64,000 nucleotides of DNA from Altererythrobacter lutimaris. Its GTDB lineage: Bacteria; Pseudomonadota; Alphaproteobacteria; Sphingomonadales; Sphingomonadaceae. Location of the stretch: NCBI RefSeq assembly GCF_013371495.1, contig NZ_JABWTA010000001.1, forward strand, positions 1,956,683-2,020,682, read 5' to 3'. Below, piece after piece: positions 44,259 through 55,607 of this stretch (positions are counted from its first letter, which is position 1; every line of letters starts with the position of its first letter). The position numbers and the translations under genes were made by a program. Below the pieces are notes generated by a model, which was not told where the DNA came from, ran no database searches, and saw only the letters and a list, made by a program, of their open reading frames with translations.

Positions 44259-44834
44259 GCGGCTATCCTTTGGCGGGGCGACGTGCTTGAGTCCAGAACC
44301 CCGGCCAGCGCTTTGCGCAATTACAGTGAAAGACCTCCGAGGAGCTCCTTCAAAGCATCAAAAGTTTGTTGCAAAAAGCGCAAAGGTTTTCCCGGTTATG
44401 TCATTTGAGTTCAATTCGGTGAAACACTATTTGGTGCTCATCGCACACGACACGAGGCTCCTCTCCCCCTCCAGTGATGCGACCATGCGAAGAGATGTAG
44501 GGACAAGCGAAACGCTTCATTGCATCACAGTCTTCGCAAGCCATGCGTTAGCGAGCGGACTCTTCCCCCTCTCCAGTCTGCACACTGCAATGGCGCTGAA
44601 TGAGACGCGGTCGAGCCGCACGTCCCCCAATAGTCGGTCGACCGCGTCTTGTTCTCCACCGGGAGGATTGGCCCCCCGTTCGAAGGCAGTTGTCAGCACT
44701 TCAGGCTCCGATCGATCACAGTGATCGATAATGTTGTTATTGCGCTGCGTAACTAAATTGCGCGCACCAACGGATCTCCATTCAGATCGCCGGAACGCAC
44801 TCAGCGCTCAGGCTCAACACAAAGGAGACACGAC
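44259..44834. other. Intergenic region with palindrome
   Basis: A gap of 576 bp between guaA and a tiny ORF. I support no gene in it: a 60-codon minus-strand frame near 44517-44699 has no ribosome site or recognised family. It contains the 19-bp palindrome listed separately, and should hold the guaA promoter (minus) and that of the small ORF (plus). Confidence 0.5.
44711..44729. promoter_or_regulatory. Perfect 19-bp palindrome
   Basis: ATCGATCAC-A-GTGATCGAT is a perfect 9-bp inverted repeat around one base, about 105 bp upstream of the small ORF. It is a likely transcription-factor site; the factor is unknown. Confidence 0.5.
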
Positions 44835-44918
44835 ATGACCATTGCTGCAGAAAAACTGTTCTCACTGGTTCTGGCGGTTGCGATCAGCAGCGTCAGCTTT
44901 CAAACCTTCATCGTCTGA
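44835..44918 (+). CDS. Tiny hydrophobic protein (27 residues)
   Basis: A 27-residue frame beginning ATGACCATTGC and ending TGA. The Shine-Dalgarno AAAGGAGA lies seven bases upstream, one of the best ribosome sites in the window. The product starts MTIAAEKLFSLV and is largely hydrophobic through to FQTFIV, so a short membrane peptide is expected. It is too short for routine gene calling. Function unknown; it faces away from the guaA promoter and towards the acyl-CoA ligase gene. Confidence 0.6.
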   Translation: MTIAAEKLFSLVLAVAISSVSFQTFIV

Positions 44919-44940
44919 TACCCCCCAACGAACGCATAAT

Positions 44941-46482
44941 TCAGTCCATTGCCTCAGCCATATCGCGCAGTTCTGTTTTCAAGAGCTTGCCGATATGGCT
45001 GCGCGGCATTTCATCGATGATCGTCAGCGCTGACAGACGCTGCGTTTTGCCAAGCCGCGAATTGACCGAGGCGAGGATCGCTTCGCTAGTCGCCTCACCC
45101 TTCACTGTCACAAACCCTACCGGCGTCTCACCCCACCGCTTTGACGCAACGCCGATTACCGCTGCTTCGACGACTTGCGGCTCTTTCAGCAATTCGTTTT
45201 CCAGATCGACCGGATAGATATTGAAGCCGCCGGAAATGATCATGTCTTTCGCGCGGCCGACAAGTTCTAGAAAACCATCCTCGTCAACTCGGCCGATATC
45301 GCCCATACGTTGCCAGATCTCGTTGGTATCTGGGTCCATCCAGTATCCATCTCGGGTTATCTCAGGCTGATTTTGATAGCCACTCATCATGGATTGAGAG
45401 CGGCCGATGAGGTTGCCTGGCGTGCCCGGCGGCACGGGTTGATCCTCATCATCGAGCACTTTTAGCTCGCTTCCGGGAGCAGGCCGACCGACCGTGTGGA
45501 GCTTGTCGGGAAACTCATGACACGCGAGCAAACACACAACCCCGCCTTCCGTCATGGAATAGATTTCAATGAGCGCGCCGGGCATGCGGCGGAGCACTTC
45601 AGACTTCAGCGCAGCGGAGAACGGCGCAGAGGTGCAATACTTCAATGCAAGCGATGACAGATCGTAATCGTCGAAGCCGGGATGATCCATAAGCCTCTGA
45701 TATTGCACGGGGACCAGCATCGTCGTGGTGATACTGTGACGCTGCGCATTCTCGAGCCAGCGCGCGCAATCGAACTTGCCCATGATCGTCAGCGTCCCAC
45801 CCGCGAGCATGGTCGCAAGAAAGCTCACCATCGTGGTGTTGGAATAGAGCGGTGTGGAGGCAAGGCTGCGCACCGGAAGTCCCACTTCGAGATAGCTGGA
45901 CGCGGTGCTCGCAAATTGTCGCCAGCGCATCTGGTGCGAATGGACGATGCCTTTGGGGACGCCGGTCGTGCCAGAGGAATAGATGATGTTGAAAGGAGCT
46001 CTTGGGTCGGGTTCGACAGCTGGGGCGCTCACACCCTCCGCCGCCATCCAATTGTCCAGCGCTTCCAGAGGGATATGGTCAATTTCAGGCAGGAAATCCT
46101 CACCCAGCTCAGCGCGTTTGGCCGCATCAACAAACAGATGCTGCGCCCCTGAATCGCGCGCCATTCCAACAAGCTGCTCGCGACTAGCGCTGGTCGTCAG
46201 CGGCGCTGCCACTCCGCCCGCGCGAACAGCAGCCAGAAACACCAGTGCATAATTGATGCAACTCGTGCCGAGGATCGCGACAGACTGCCCCGGCTGAAGT
46301 CCCGTTTCAATGAGCCGCGCTGCGATCCGTTCAATTCGGTCATTGAGCTCACCCCAGGTGATTTCGTCATGCTCATCGCGTATCGCGACTTGTTCTGGTT
46401 GAGCCTCGGCCCAGTCTCGCAAAACACCGCAAAAATTGCCCATTTCATCAGCAAGTTTCTGCTTAATTTCTTCTCTTCCCAT
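44941..46482 (-). CDS. AMP-dependent acyl-CoA synthetase/ligase
   Basis: A protein of about 513 residues of the ANL superfamily. IIYSSGTTGVPKGIVHSH is the P-loop (A3), YSMTEGG the A5 motif, and GRAKDMIISGGFNIYPVDLE the A8 hinge. The catalytic lysine of A10 is in RSHIGKLLKTEL. It activates a carboxylic acid to the acyl-CoA; the acid is not identified. I prefer the ATG at 46482 to a TTG 81 bases upstream, but its ribosome site is weak. It is divergent from gyrB. Confidence 0.9.
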   Translation of the reverse strand: MGREEIKQKLADEMGNFCGVLRDWAEAQPEQVAIRDEHDEITWGELNDRIERIAARLIETGLQPGQSVAILGTSCINYALVFLAAVRAGGVAAPLTTSASREQLVGMARDSGAQHLFVDAAKRAELGEDFLPEIDHIPLEALDNWMAAEGVSAPAVEPDPRAPFNIIYSSGTTGVPKGIVHSHQMRWRQFASTASSYLEVGLPVRSLASTPLYSNTTMVSFLATMLAGGTLTIMGKFDCARWLENAQRHSITTTMLVPVQYQRLMDHPGFDDYDLSSLALKYCTSAPFSAALKSEVLRRMPGALIEIYSMTEGGVVCLLACHEFPDKLHTVGRPAPGSELKVLDDEDQPVPPGTPGNLIGRSQSMMSGYQNQPEITRDGYWMDPDTNEIWQRMGDIGRVDEDGFLELVGRAKDMIISGGFNIYPVDLENELLKEPQVVEAAVIGVASKRWGETPVGFVTVKGEATSEAILASVNSRLGKTQRLSALTIIDEMPRSHIGKLLKTELRDMAEAMD

Positions 46483-46573
46483 GGCCGCGCACTCTAATGA
46501 AGCGAGCGGCTTCAGCAAGCCTTGATCGATGGCCAAGTCAGGTTCGTGGAAAACCTGCTCCAAAGCGGCCTGA

Positions 46574-49144
<2,571 letters not shown>

Positions 49145-49170
49145 AAATTACTGCGAGCAAGGAGAAGCCA

Positions 49171-50256
49171 TTGAACAGGGAAACTGAAAGCGATGCCATC
49201 AATCGAGGCGGCTTTTACCTGTTCCTTGCTGCGATAACGCTCGCCACCGCATACATCGTCTGGCCCTTCGCAGCACCATTGTTATGGGCGACTCTGGCAG
49301 CGATCATGTTCCAGCCGCTTTATCAATGGGTGTTTGCCCGGATGAGCGACAGCCCCAACCGTGCAGCGTTACTGACACTGCTCTTCATCACAGTCGCAAT
49401 CCTGTTGCCCGGGTTCTTTATTGGCGGCGTGATCGTCGATGAAGCAGCCAACGTGGTTACCGCATTTCAGGATGGCGAAATCGACCTCGCAGCGTGGGCT
49501 GGCCAGATCTTGGCCGCCTTGCCTGCAGAGATCCGCGAGTGGCTCGATCAATCCGGCTTCGCTGATATGTCTGAGATCCAAGAGCGCGCGCAGCAATTTA
49601 TCGGAGAAAGCGCAGGGTTGCTCGCACAGCAGGCCGTAGCGATAGGCGGGGGCGTTTTCGGATTTGTTCTGTCTTTCATCGTCGGCCTCTATGTGACCTA
49701 CTTCCTCTTGCGCGACGGTAAGAGAATCGCGGCCCGGGTCATGCACGATTTGCCGATGGAGAACAGCGTTGTGCAGCGCTTGTCCGAGCGCTTCCTCGGC
49801 ATCGTCCGAGCGACCATCAAAGGCTCGGTCGTTGTCGGACTGGTCCAAGGCGCGCTTGGCGCTCTGACATTCTGGATTGTGGGCCTGCCATCGGTCGTCC
49901 TCTTCGGATTGCTCATGGCGATATTCTCGCTCCTCCCGGCGGTTGGAACCGGCATCGTTTGGGTCCCGGCAGCGATTTGGCTGCTCGCGACAGGCGCAAC
50001 CTGGGAAGGCCTCTTCGTAGTGTTCTCAGGCGTTGTGATCATCGGAATGGCAGACAATGTCCTGCGTCCGATATTGGTCGGTCGCGAAACGGGCATTCCG
50101 GACTGGATCATCCTTATCACCACTCTGGGCGGGATAGCGACGCTCGGCCTGTCTGGCGTTGTACTCGGCCCACTGGTCGCCGGTCTGTTCCTTGCCGGCT
50201 GGTCGATTGTTCAGGAACTACGCGAGCCGGAAGAGCAGATACCGACGGAAAGCTAA
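49171..50256 (+). CDS. AI-2E family transporter
   Basis: A 361-residue membrane protein with about eight hydrophobic segments. The pattern AAPLLWATLAAIMFQPLYQWV, the helical soluble region at 90-150 and the C-terminal VVLGPLVAGLFLAGWSI match the AI-2E (TqsA/PerM-like) family. It begins at a TTG with AAGGAGAAG four bases upstream. Its substrate is unknown; not all members export AI-2. It follows gyrB by 26 bp. Confidence 0.9.
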   Translation: MNRETESDAINRGGFYLFLAAITLATAYIVWPFAAPLLWATLAAIMFQPLYQWVFARMSDSPNRAALLTLLFITVAILLPGFFIGGVIVDEAANVVTAFQDGEIDLAAWAGQILAALPAEIREWLDQSGFADMSEIQERAQQFIGESAGLLAQQAVAIGGGVFGFVLSFIVGLYVTYFLLRDGKRIAARVMHDLPMENSVVQRLSERFLGIVRATIKGSVVVGLVQGALGALTFWIVGLPSVVLFGLLMAIFSLLPAVGTGIVWVPAAIWLLATGATWEGLFVVFSGVVIIGMADNVLRPILVGRETGIPDWIILITTLGGIATLGLSGVVLGPLVAGLFLAGWSIVQELREPEEQIPTES

Positions 50257-50266
50257 GACGGCGACG

Positions 50267-51031
50267 ATGCGTTCCTTAGTTACCTCCGGATCTCAAGGCG
50301 AGCAGGCAGGGCGGCTGTTTCTAGCGGCGGTCGTTGTCGTCTTCCTGCCTTACCTCCCATTCGGCAACATTATCGCTTATCCCTTCGTGATCCTGACGAC
50401 ATGGTTTCACGAGATGGGTCATGGCTTCACTGCCATCCTGCTGGGCAACAGCTTTGAACAATTGGTCATTCTCCCCAGCGGGTCAGGTTATGCCTTGTCC
50501 AGCATCGCAAGCGATGCTTCACGGTTTGAGCGCGCAGCGATAGCGGCTGGCGGGCCGATTGCGCCGAGCCTGTTTGGCGCAGCATTCATCCTCGCGAGCG
50601 CAAAGACCCAATGGTGGAAGCCTGCGTTCTATGCTTTGACCGCAATCCTCGTCCTTTCAGTCGTGATATGGGTACGCAGCTGGGTAGGTGTTTTGGTGCT
50701 CCCCGCGCTTGCCGCTCTGTTTGTGCTTGTTGCGAAGAAAGCTCGTCCCGAATGGCAACGCTTCACGCTGCAATTCATCGGCCTGCTCGCAGCGCTCAGC
50801 ATGTTTCGCGATTGGGATTACCTGTTCTCGAAAAACGCAACCATCAATGGCGAAGTTATGCTGTCCGACACTGGCCAGATGCAAGCGCAGCTTGCTTTGC
50901 CGTACTGGTTCTGGGCGGGCGTCATCATAACCATCTGCTTTGCGATTGTGGGCGTGAGCCTGAAGGTCGCACTCGCAGCGAGCACCCGACAAACCAGCAG
51001 CTGGAGCCGCCAGGGTTGGCGGAAACGTTGA
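50267..51031 (+). CDS. M50-type membrane metalloprotease
   Basis: A 254-residue protein with the zinc motif HEMGH (about 48-52) embedded in a membrane helix, and AAGGPIAPSLFGAAF further on, the usual NPDG-like partner region of M50B peptidases. Hydrophobic segments follow to the C-terminus. The family cleaves proteins within the membrane or is inactive. It starts 10 bp after the AI-2E gene stop, so the two are probably co-transcribed. Confidence 0.82.
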   Translation: MRSLVTSGSQGEQAGRLFLAAVVVVFLPYLPFGNIIAYPFVILTTWFHEMGHGFTAILLGNSFEQLVILPSGSGYALSSIASDASRFERAAIAAGGPIAPSLFGAAFILASAKTQWWKPAFYALTAILVLSVVIWVRSWVGVLVLPALAALFVLVAKKARPEWQRFTLQFIGLLAALSMFRDWDYLFSKNATINGEVMLSDTGQMQAQLALPYWFWAGVIITICFAIVGVSLKVALAASTRQTSSWSRQGWRKR

Positions 51032-51083
51032 AGCAAACGCGAAACTCGGACGAACTGTCTTGAGTTTGCCACCTTTCCTAAGC

Positions 51084-52829
51084 ATGACTTACGCCATGAA
51101 AAAGCTTGCAACCCTTGGCGCTCTGTTCGCGCTTACAGCCTGTGCTGCGCAGACATCTCCTGAAACTATCAGCGCAATGCCAAGTCCCGAGCCATTTGAA
51201 TTGCGTGTCATCGGCCTCAACGACTTTCATGGCAATATCGAGCCTGTCTCCCGCGCGCGGATCGCAGAAACCGGGCAAGAGCCCAAGCGGATTGCAGCAG
51301 GTGGTGCAGCCTATCTCGCTGCAGCAGTGAGCGAAGCGCGCCAACAGGCAGAACATTCGCTGGTGATCGCGGCTGGCGATCTGATTGGTGCAAGCCCGCT
51401 TGCGAGTTCCTACTTCCTTGATGAGCCAGCAATTGGCGCGATGAACCGATTGGGGCTCGACTTCAATGCTGTGGGCAATCACGAGTTTGATCGCGGATGG
51501 GAAGAGCTGACGCGTATCCAGGAAGGCGGCTGCGAAAAGCATACCCTGCGCGAGCCTTGCGGTGTCGAGAAGCCATATCCCGGCGCCGATTTCCAGTTCT
51601 TGGCTGCGAATGTGGTCATGCCAGACGGAAACACGCTTTTCTCAGCCTACGGCACGCGGATCTATGGCGAAGGCGAAGCTGAAGTCACTGTAGGCGTGAT
51701 CGGACTGACGCTGGAAGATACCCCTTCTTTGGTCGAGCCAACAGGTGTTGCGGGACTCACTTTCGCGCCCGAAGCAGCGACCATCAATGCCTCAGTAGAA
51801 GCGCTGGCCACGCAAGGGGTGGAAGCGATTATCGTGTCGATCCACCAGGGTCTCTACACTGATGTGGGCTATAACGACAAAAGCTGCGGCGGCGTTGCCG
51901 GTCCTTTGATCGACATCCTGAAAAAGGTCGATCCGCGGATTGATCTGGTGATCTCTGGCCATACGCACCGTGCCTATGTTTGTGACTTTGCCAAAATCGA
52001 TCCCGAGCGTGATTTCTGGGTAGTAAGCGCGGCTTCTGCCGGTACTCTCTTCACCGATATTGTATTGGAGCTTGATCCAGCCACAGGCGATGCCCGCGTC
52101 ATCTCAGCCGACAACAAGGTTGTGCAAGTCGCTGGCGAAAGCGCTGATCCGGCCTACCGTCAGTACCGGCCCGACGCTGAAATTGCGGCCTATGTCGCGC
52201 GCTACGTCGAAGCATCGCGCGAAGCAGCTGAACGCCCGGTCGGGCGGATAGCCGTATCAGCAGGAACGCCTGAAGGTGTTTCGCGCGACAGCTCGCTGGG
52301 CAATGCCATCGCAGATGCGCAGCTTTTTGCGACACGCGAAGCAGGAGCGCAAATTGCCTTCATGAACAATGGCGGGATCCGCACCAGCCTGAGGCCTGCG
52401 GACGACGGAACCATCACCTATGGTGACATTTTCGCGGTACAGCCCTTCGGCAATCAGCTCGTCACACGCACATTCACCGGCGCGCAATTGCTCGCCGTGC
52501 TGGAGCAGCAGTTCGATAGCGGAGAGCGGATCATCGGCCTGCAAGTCTCCGAAGGCTTCGCTTTCAGCTATGACATGAGCAAACCCGAAGGCGAGCGGCT
52601 GGTCGGCGCAAGCTTCAACAATGAGCCGATCGACCCAGCAAAATCATACCGCGTGACTATGAACAGCTTTCTTGCTGCGGGCGGCGATGGTTTCACGCTC
52701 TTCAAGGAAGGAGCAGACAGCGTTGTCGGGCCAGTTGATTTAGATGCGTTCGAATTATGGCTGGCTCAAGTCGATGTGCGATTGCTGCCGGAAACCGGGC
52801 GCATTACTGAATTGACGCCTAGGCCTTAA
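51084..52829 (+). CDS. Bifunctional metallophosphatase / 5'-nucleotidase lipoprotein
   Basis: A protein of about 581 residues of the UshA type. The signal and lipobox are MKKLATLGALFALTAC. The calcineurin-like N-domain has GLNDFHGNIEP, AAGDLIGASP, NHEFDRG and SGHTHRAYV. The 5'-nucleotidase C-domain shows AFMNNGGIRTSL and YGDIFAVQPFGN. It is predicted to be lipid-anchored and periplasmic, hydrolysing nucleotides or UDP-sugars. Start at 51084 or 51096; neither has a clear ribosome site. Confidence 0.93.
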   Translation: MTYAMKKLATLGALFALTACAAQTSPETISAMPSPEPFELRVIGLNDFHGNIEPVSRARIAETGQEPKRIAAGGAAYLAAAVSEARQQAEHSLVIAAGDLIGASPLASSYFLDEPAIGAMNRLGLDFNAVGNHEFDRGWEELTRIQEGGCEKHTLREPCGVEKPYPGADFQFLAANVVMPDGNTLFSAYGTRIYGEGEAEVTVGVIGLTLEDTPSLVEPTGVAGLTFAPEAATINASVEALATQGVEAIIVSIHQGLYTDVGYNDKSCGGVAGPLIDILKKVDPRIDLVISGHTHRAYVCDFAKIDPERDFWVVSAASAGTLFTDIVLELDPATGDARVISADNKVVQVAGESADPAYRQYRPDAEIAAYVARYVEASREAAERPVGRIAVSAGTPEGVSRDSSLGNAIADAQLFATREAGAQIAFMNNGGIRTSLRPADDGTITYGDIFAVQPFGNQLVTRTFTGAQLLAVLEQQFDSGERIIGLQVSEGFAFSYDMSKPEGERLVGASFNNEPIDPAKSYRVTMNSFLAAGGDGFTLFKEGADSVVGPVDLDAFELWLAQVDVRLLPETGRITELTPRP

Positions 52830-52847
52830 CGCGGCCGCGCTGCTTGC

Positions 52848-53480
52848 TTAGCTGTCTGCCAGCCGCAGCGTGTTGACGCCGCGTGCACCGCCTTCTTCAC
52901 CGGATAGACCGATAAAGATCGTGTCGATAATGCGCGCAAGCTTTTCTTCGCTGAGCTTTGCATCGATGTGCAGCAATGTGTCTGGCAACGTGTAATTGTT
53001 TACCATCTGATTGATTAGCGACAGCGCTTCATCAATCTCGAGACCTGCAAAGAAGCCGTCTGCCTGCGCCTGAACGATGATCTCGCAGAGGTAATGATCG
53101 GCCAGATCAACGAAGCTGCGAACCCGTTCAAACCGGGCCGCTCCCAGTTCGCAAACAACAGCGAAGAAGCCTGGATCAGCGCGGTAACGTTCGCGGTTCA
53201 CGCGGAAACGCCGCACGAAAAACTCATACATCTTGCGGTTCGGCGGCAAGTCTGCAGCCACAACCTCTTCCATGATCGAAACGTGCGGATCCAGCCATAT
53301 CTCTGCAACCGCTTCTGTCAGATCGTCTTCGTCTTCGAAGATCTCTTCCACACGGTGACGCGAAATGCCTTCTTCGGCAGCCAGCGTTGTCAGCGGGACT
53401 TCCGCCCCGCGCTCTCGCACTAGATCAAGGGTGCGTTGCGCCAGGCGCTTGCGTTCGCTGTCTCTTGTTTGAGGGGGCAT
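52848..53480 (-). CDS. TetR-family transcriptional regulator
   Basis: A 210-residue regulator. The helix-turn-helix lies in the first 55 residues: VPLTTLAAEEGISRHRVEEIFEDEDDL. The variable ligand domain follows. It is next to a DUF1295 gene and an acyltransferase on the same strand, which may be under its control. Ligand unknown. Confidence 0.87.
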   Translation of the reverse strand: MPPQTRDSERKRLAQRTLDLVRERGAEVPLTTLAAEEGISRHRVEEIFEDEDDLTEAVAEIWLDPHVSIMEEVVAADLPPNRKMYEFFVRRFRVNRERYRADPGFFAVVCELGAARFERVRSFVDLADHYLCEIIVQAQADGFFAGLEIDEALSLINQMVNNYTLPDTLLHIDAKLSEEKLARIIDTIFIGLSGEEGGARGVNTLRLADS

Positions 53481-53540
53481 GACTGGGGGCGCCTCTTTCT
53501 GAACGCAGCTTATTTAGGGATGTCAGGGCTTGGATTAAAC

Positions 53541-53581
53541 CCATGCCGCCGCAAAAAAGCTCTACGCTTTGGGCGGCATGG
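53541..53581 (-). terminator. Long hairpin at the end of the DUF1295 gene
   Basis: CCATGCCGCC and GGCGGCATGG form a perfect 10-bp stem, with an inner AAAGC/GCTTT pairing. The hairpin overlaps the last codons of the DUF1295 gene. On the minus strand GGTTTAATCC follows. A probable terminator. Confidence 0.6.
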
Positions 53582-54356
53582 GGAAAAAGGCCGAAGTGCG
53601 CCGCTTATAGTCAGCGTATTTGTCACCCTTTGACTTATCCATTCCCTTTTCCAGCAGCGTCACACCCGACCACTTGGTAAGTGTGAAGGTCAGGAATATC
53701 GGCCCAGCGATGGTGTAGGAAGCCAATTCAAAGCTGACGCATGCGCATACGAACCAAATGCCCCACCACGCCATGAAATCGCCAAAGTAATTGGGGTGGC
53801 GGGTGTAGCGCCAAAGGCCGGTATCAAGCACCTTGCCTTCATTCGCCGGATCAGCCTTGAACTTGGAGAGCTGCCAATCGCCGACCCATTCGAAGAATAT
53901 GCCGATAAGATAAACCACCAAGCCAAACCATGCGAGCGGCCCGATAGGCGAAGGTTCTGGCGCGCCAAGAATGCCGACTTGCGCAGGACTGGAAACCAGG
54001 AACAGCAGCACGGCCTGCATCAGCCAGACTTTGGTAAGCGCGGCGATTGCAAAATTGCCTTTCTCGCGGTCCTTTTTCAGGATCATCTTGTAGCGCTTGT
54101 CTTCGCCTTCCTTGGCCCAGCGACGGATCAGATAGATCCCCAGCCGGAATCCCCAGGCGCTCGCCATCGCCATCAGCAGAAAAGCCAAGGCGCCCGGATT
54201 CTCCATTTGCAGGAAACTGGTTATGGCAAGGACACCCATGCCTGCGCCCCAAAACGCGTCGATGAAAGAGACGTCATCGATCTTCACGCTGATGATCCAT
54301 TGGACCAGCACGAGAGCGAGAAGGATCGCGGCGTTTATGGCAAGAGCTTCAAACAT
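53562..54356 (-). CDS. DUF1295 / steroid 5-alpha-reductase-like membrane protein
   Basis: A 264-residue protein with about seven hydrophobic segments. The C-terminal pattern DTGLWRYTRHPNYFGDFMAWWG is the signature of the DUF1295 and isoprenylcysteine methyltransferase-like clade, and SFIDAFWGAGMG appears near the N-terminus. It would reduce a lipid or steroid-like double bond. The start at 54356 overlaps the acyltransferase stop by eight bases, so the two are coupled. Confidence 0.87.
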   Translation of the reverse strand: MFEALAINAAILLALVLVQWIISVKIDDVSFIDAFWGAGMGVLAITSFLQMENPGALAFLLMAMASAWGFRLGIYLIRRWAKEGEDKRYKMILKKDREKGNFAIAALTKVWLMQAVLLFLVSSPAQVGILGAPEPSPIGPLAWFGLVVYLIGIFFEWVGDWQLSKFKADPANEGKVLDTGLWRYTRHPNYFGDFMAWWGIWFVCACVSFELASYTIAGPIFLTFTLTKWSGVTLLEKGMDKSKGDKYADYKRRTSAFFPMPPKA

Positions 54357-54978
54357 CGTTCTTTCCTGCAATGATATCGCGCGCTTGTTGTTCAAGAACC
54401 TTATACCGATCGAGATCCGGAATCTTGGAACGGAACCATTCGGCAATCTTCAGCAAGTCCTCGCCGTAATTACCGCTCGGCATGATTGGCTGACTGAACC
54501 CGATCGTTCGCTTCGCATTATCAGCATAGGCAAGGACGATAGGCACGCCAGCTGCTTTGGCGATGTTGTAAAAGCCTGACCTCCATTTGCCGTCGGAGCT
54601 GCGCGTGCCTTCGGCGGCAATGACAAGGTTCAACTCTTCGCGCCGATCAAACTCGGCCTTCATCTGCTCGACTGTATTGGTCCGCTTCGTGCGGTCAACT
54701 GCGATTCCGCCCATATCGAGCATGAAGTTCTTCATCATGCCACCAAACAACGTGTGCTTGCCCATGAAATTGGGCTGCACATTCGAGTGCTTGGTTGCAC
54801 CGGCAAAAAAGACGAAATCCCAGTTCGAGGTGTGCGGTGCGCCTGCAATAACGCATTTCTTGACGTCCTCAGGAAAGCGCTCAATGATTGTCCAGCCTTT
54901 TTGCCAATAGAAGAACAGGATGATCCGATTCACCAGCCGCGACAGCAGCGTGACATTGCGAGTTTCGTTATGACGCAA
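54349..54978 (-). CDS. 1-acyl-sn-glycerol-3-phosphate acyltransferase-like protein
   Basis: A 209-residue PlsC-superfamily acyltransferase. The catalytic H-x4-D motif is HTSNWD (49-54), and the second motif is AEGTRSSDGKWRSGFYNIA. One N-terminal hydrophobic segment may attach it to the inner membrane. It is shorter than PlsC proper and belongs to the small branch often seen beside lipid genes. Co-translated with the DUF1295 gene. Confidence 0.88.
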   Translation of the reverse strand: MRHNETRNVTLLSRLVNRIILFFYWQKGWTIIERFPEDVKKCVIAGAPHTSNWDFVFFAGATKHSNVQPNFMGKHTLFGGMMKNFMLDMGGIAVDRTKRTNTVEQMKAEFDRREELNLVIAAEGTRSSDGKWRSGFYNIAKAAGVPIVLAYADNAKRTIGFSQPIMPSGNYGEDLLKIAEWFRSKIPDLDRYKVLEQQARDIIAGKNDV

Positions 54979-55040
54979 AGCGAGCCTCTCCCCCTTTTTT
55001 GGAACGGCTTAGCAGTTACGCACGCGAAAGCGATAGGGTT

Positions 55041-55607
55041 TCACAAGATGAAGCTGGGAAGCCATTTCTGACCGAAGACCACCACGCCATAGCCGAACGA
55101 CATTCCAACCCATGCGGCGAGATACCACATTTTGCTCAGGCCTCGCTCGCGCGCGGCGATCACGAAGAGCGTCAGCATAATTGCGCATACGATGATCGGT
55201 AACGTCCACGTGCCAAGGCCGAGGTCACGGCTCACACGCGCTTCATCGTTAGGCAGATTGAGACTTGCAAGCGATGCCATCACCCGCATTGTCATCGTAT
55301 TCCACAGGATCAACGGTGCCAGATACCCGAACCGCGCTCTCCCAAGGAATGCCGCAAGCGCAATGAGCAGAGTCACAACAGGCCCAGCGATCGAGATCAA
55401 ATTGCGATGGAGATCGCTTGCATAGGGCCCGTTCATCGGCGTCACGCTGTTAGATGAGAGTCGCACTTCATAACCGAAACTGACGGCTGTCACCGCATGG
55501 CCAATCTCATGCAGCCAATGCGTAATGATTATGCAAACGAACAACAGAAAAACGAGAGTGAAAAACCCACGGACACCACTTGTTTGAGAGGGAGCAGTCC
55601 TGTCCAT
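55041..55607 (-). CDS. Small M50-like membrane metalloprotease
   Basis: A 188-residue protein with the motif HEIGH (about 33-37) next to a membrane helix and SIAGPVVTLLIALAAFLGRA further on, matching the metal-binding helix pair of M50B peptidases. Its ATG overlaps the mccB stop (TAATG), so it is attached to the leucine-degradation transcript, although no biochemical link is known. Confidence 0.8.
   Translation of the reverse strand: MDRTAPSQTSGVRGFFTLVFLLFVCIIITHWLHEIGHAVTAVSFGYEVRLSSNSVTPMNGPYASDLHRNLISIAGPVVTLLIALAAFLGRARFGYLAPLILWNTMTMRVMASLASLNLPNDEARVSRDLGLGTWTLPIIVCAIMLTLFVIAARERGLSKMWYLAAWVGMSFGYGVVVFGQKWLPSFIL

Noticed and set aside
44517..44699. A 60-codon minus-strand frame in the guaA upstream gap, extendable upstream without a stop
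   Set aside because: No ribosome site, no recognised family, and its upstream extension crosses the promoter region of the small ORF. Not supported as a gene.
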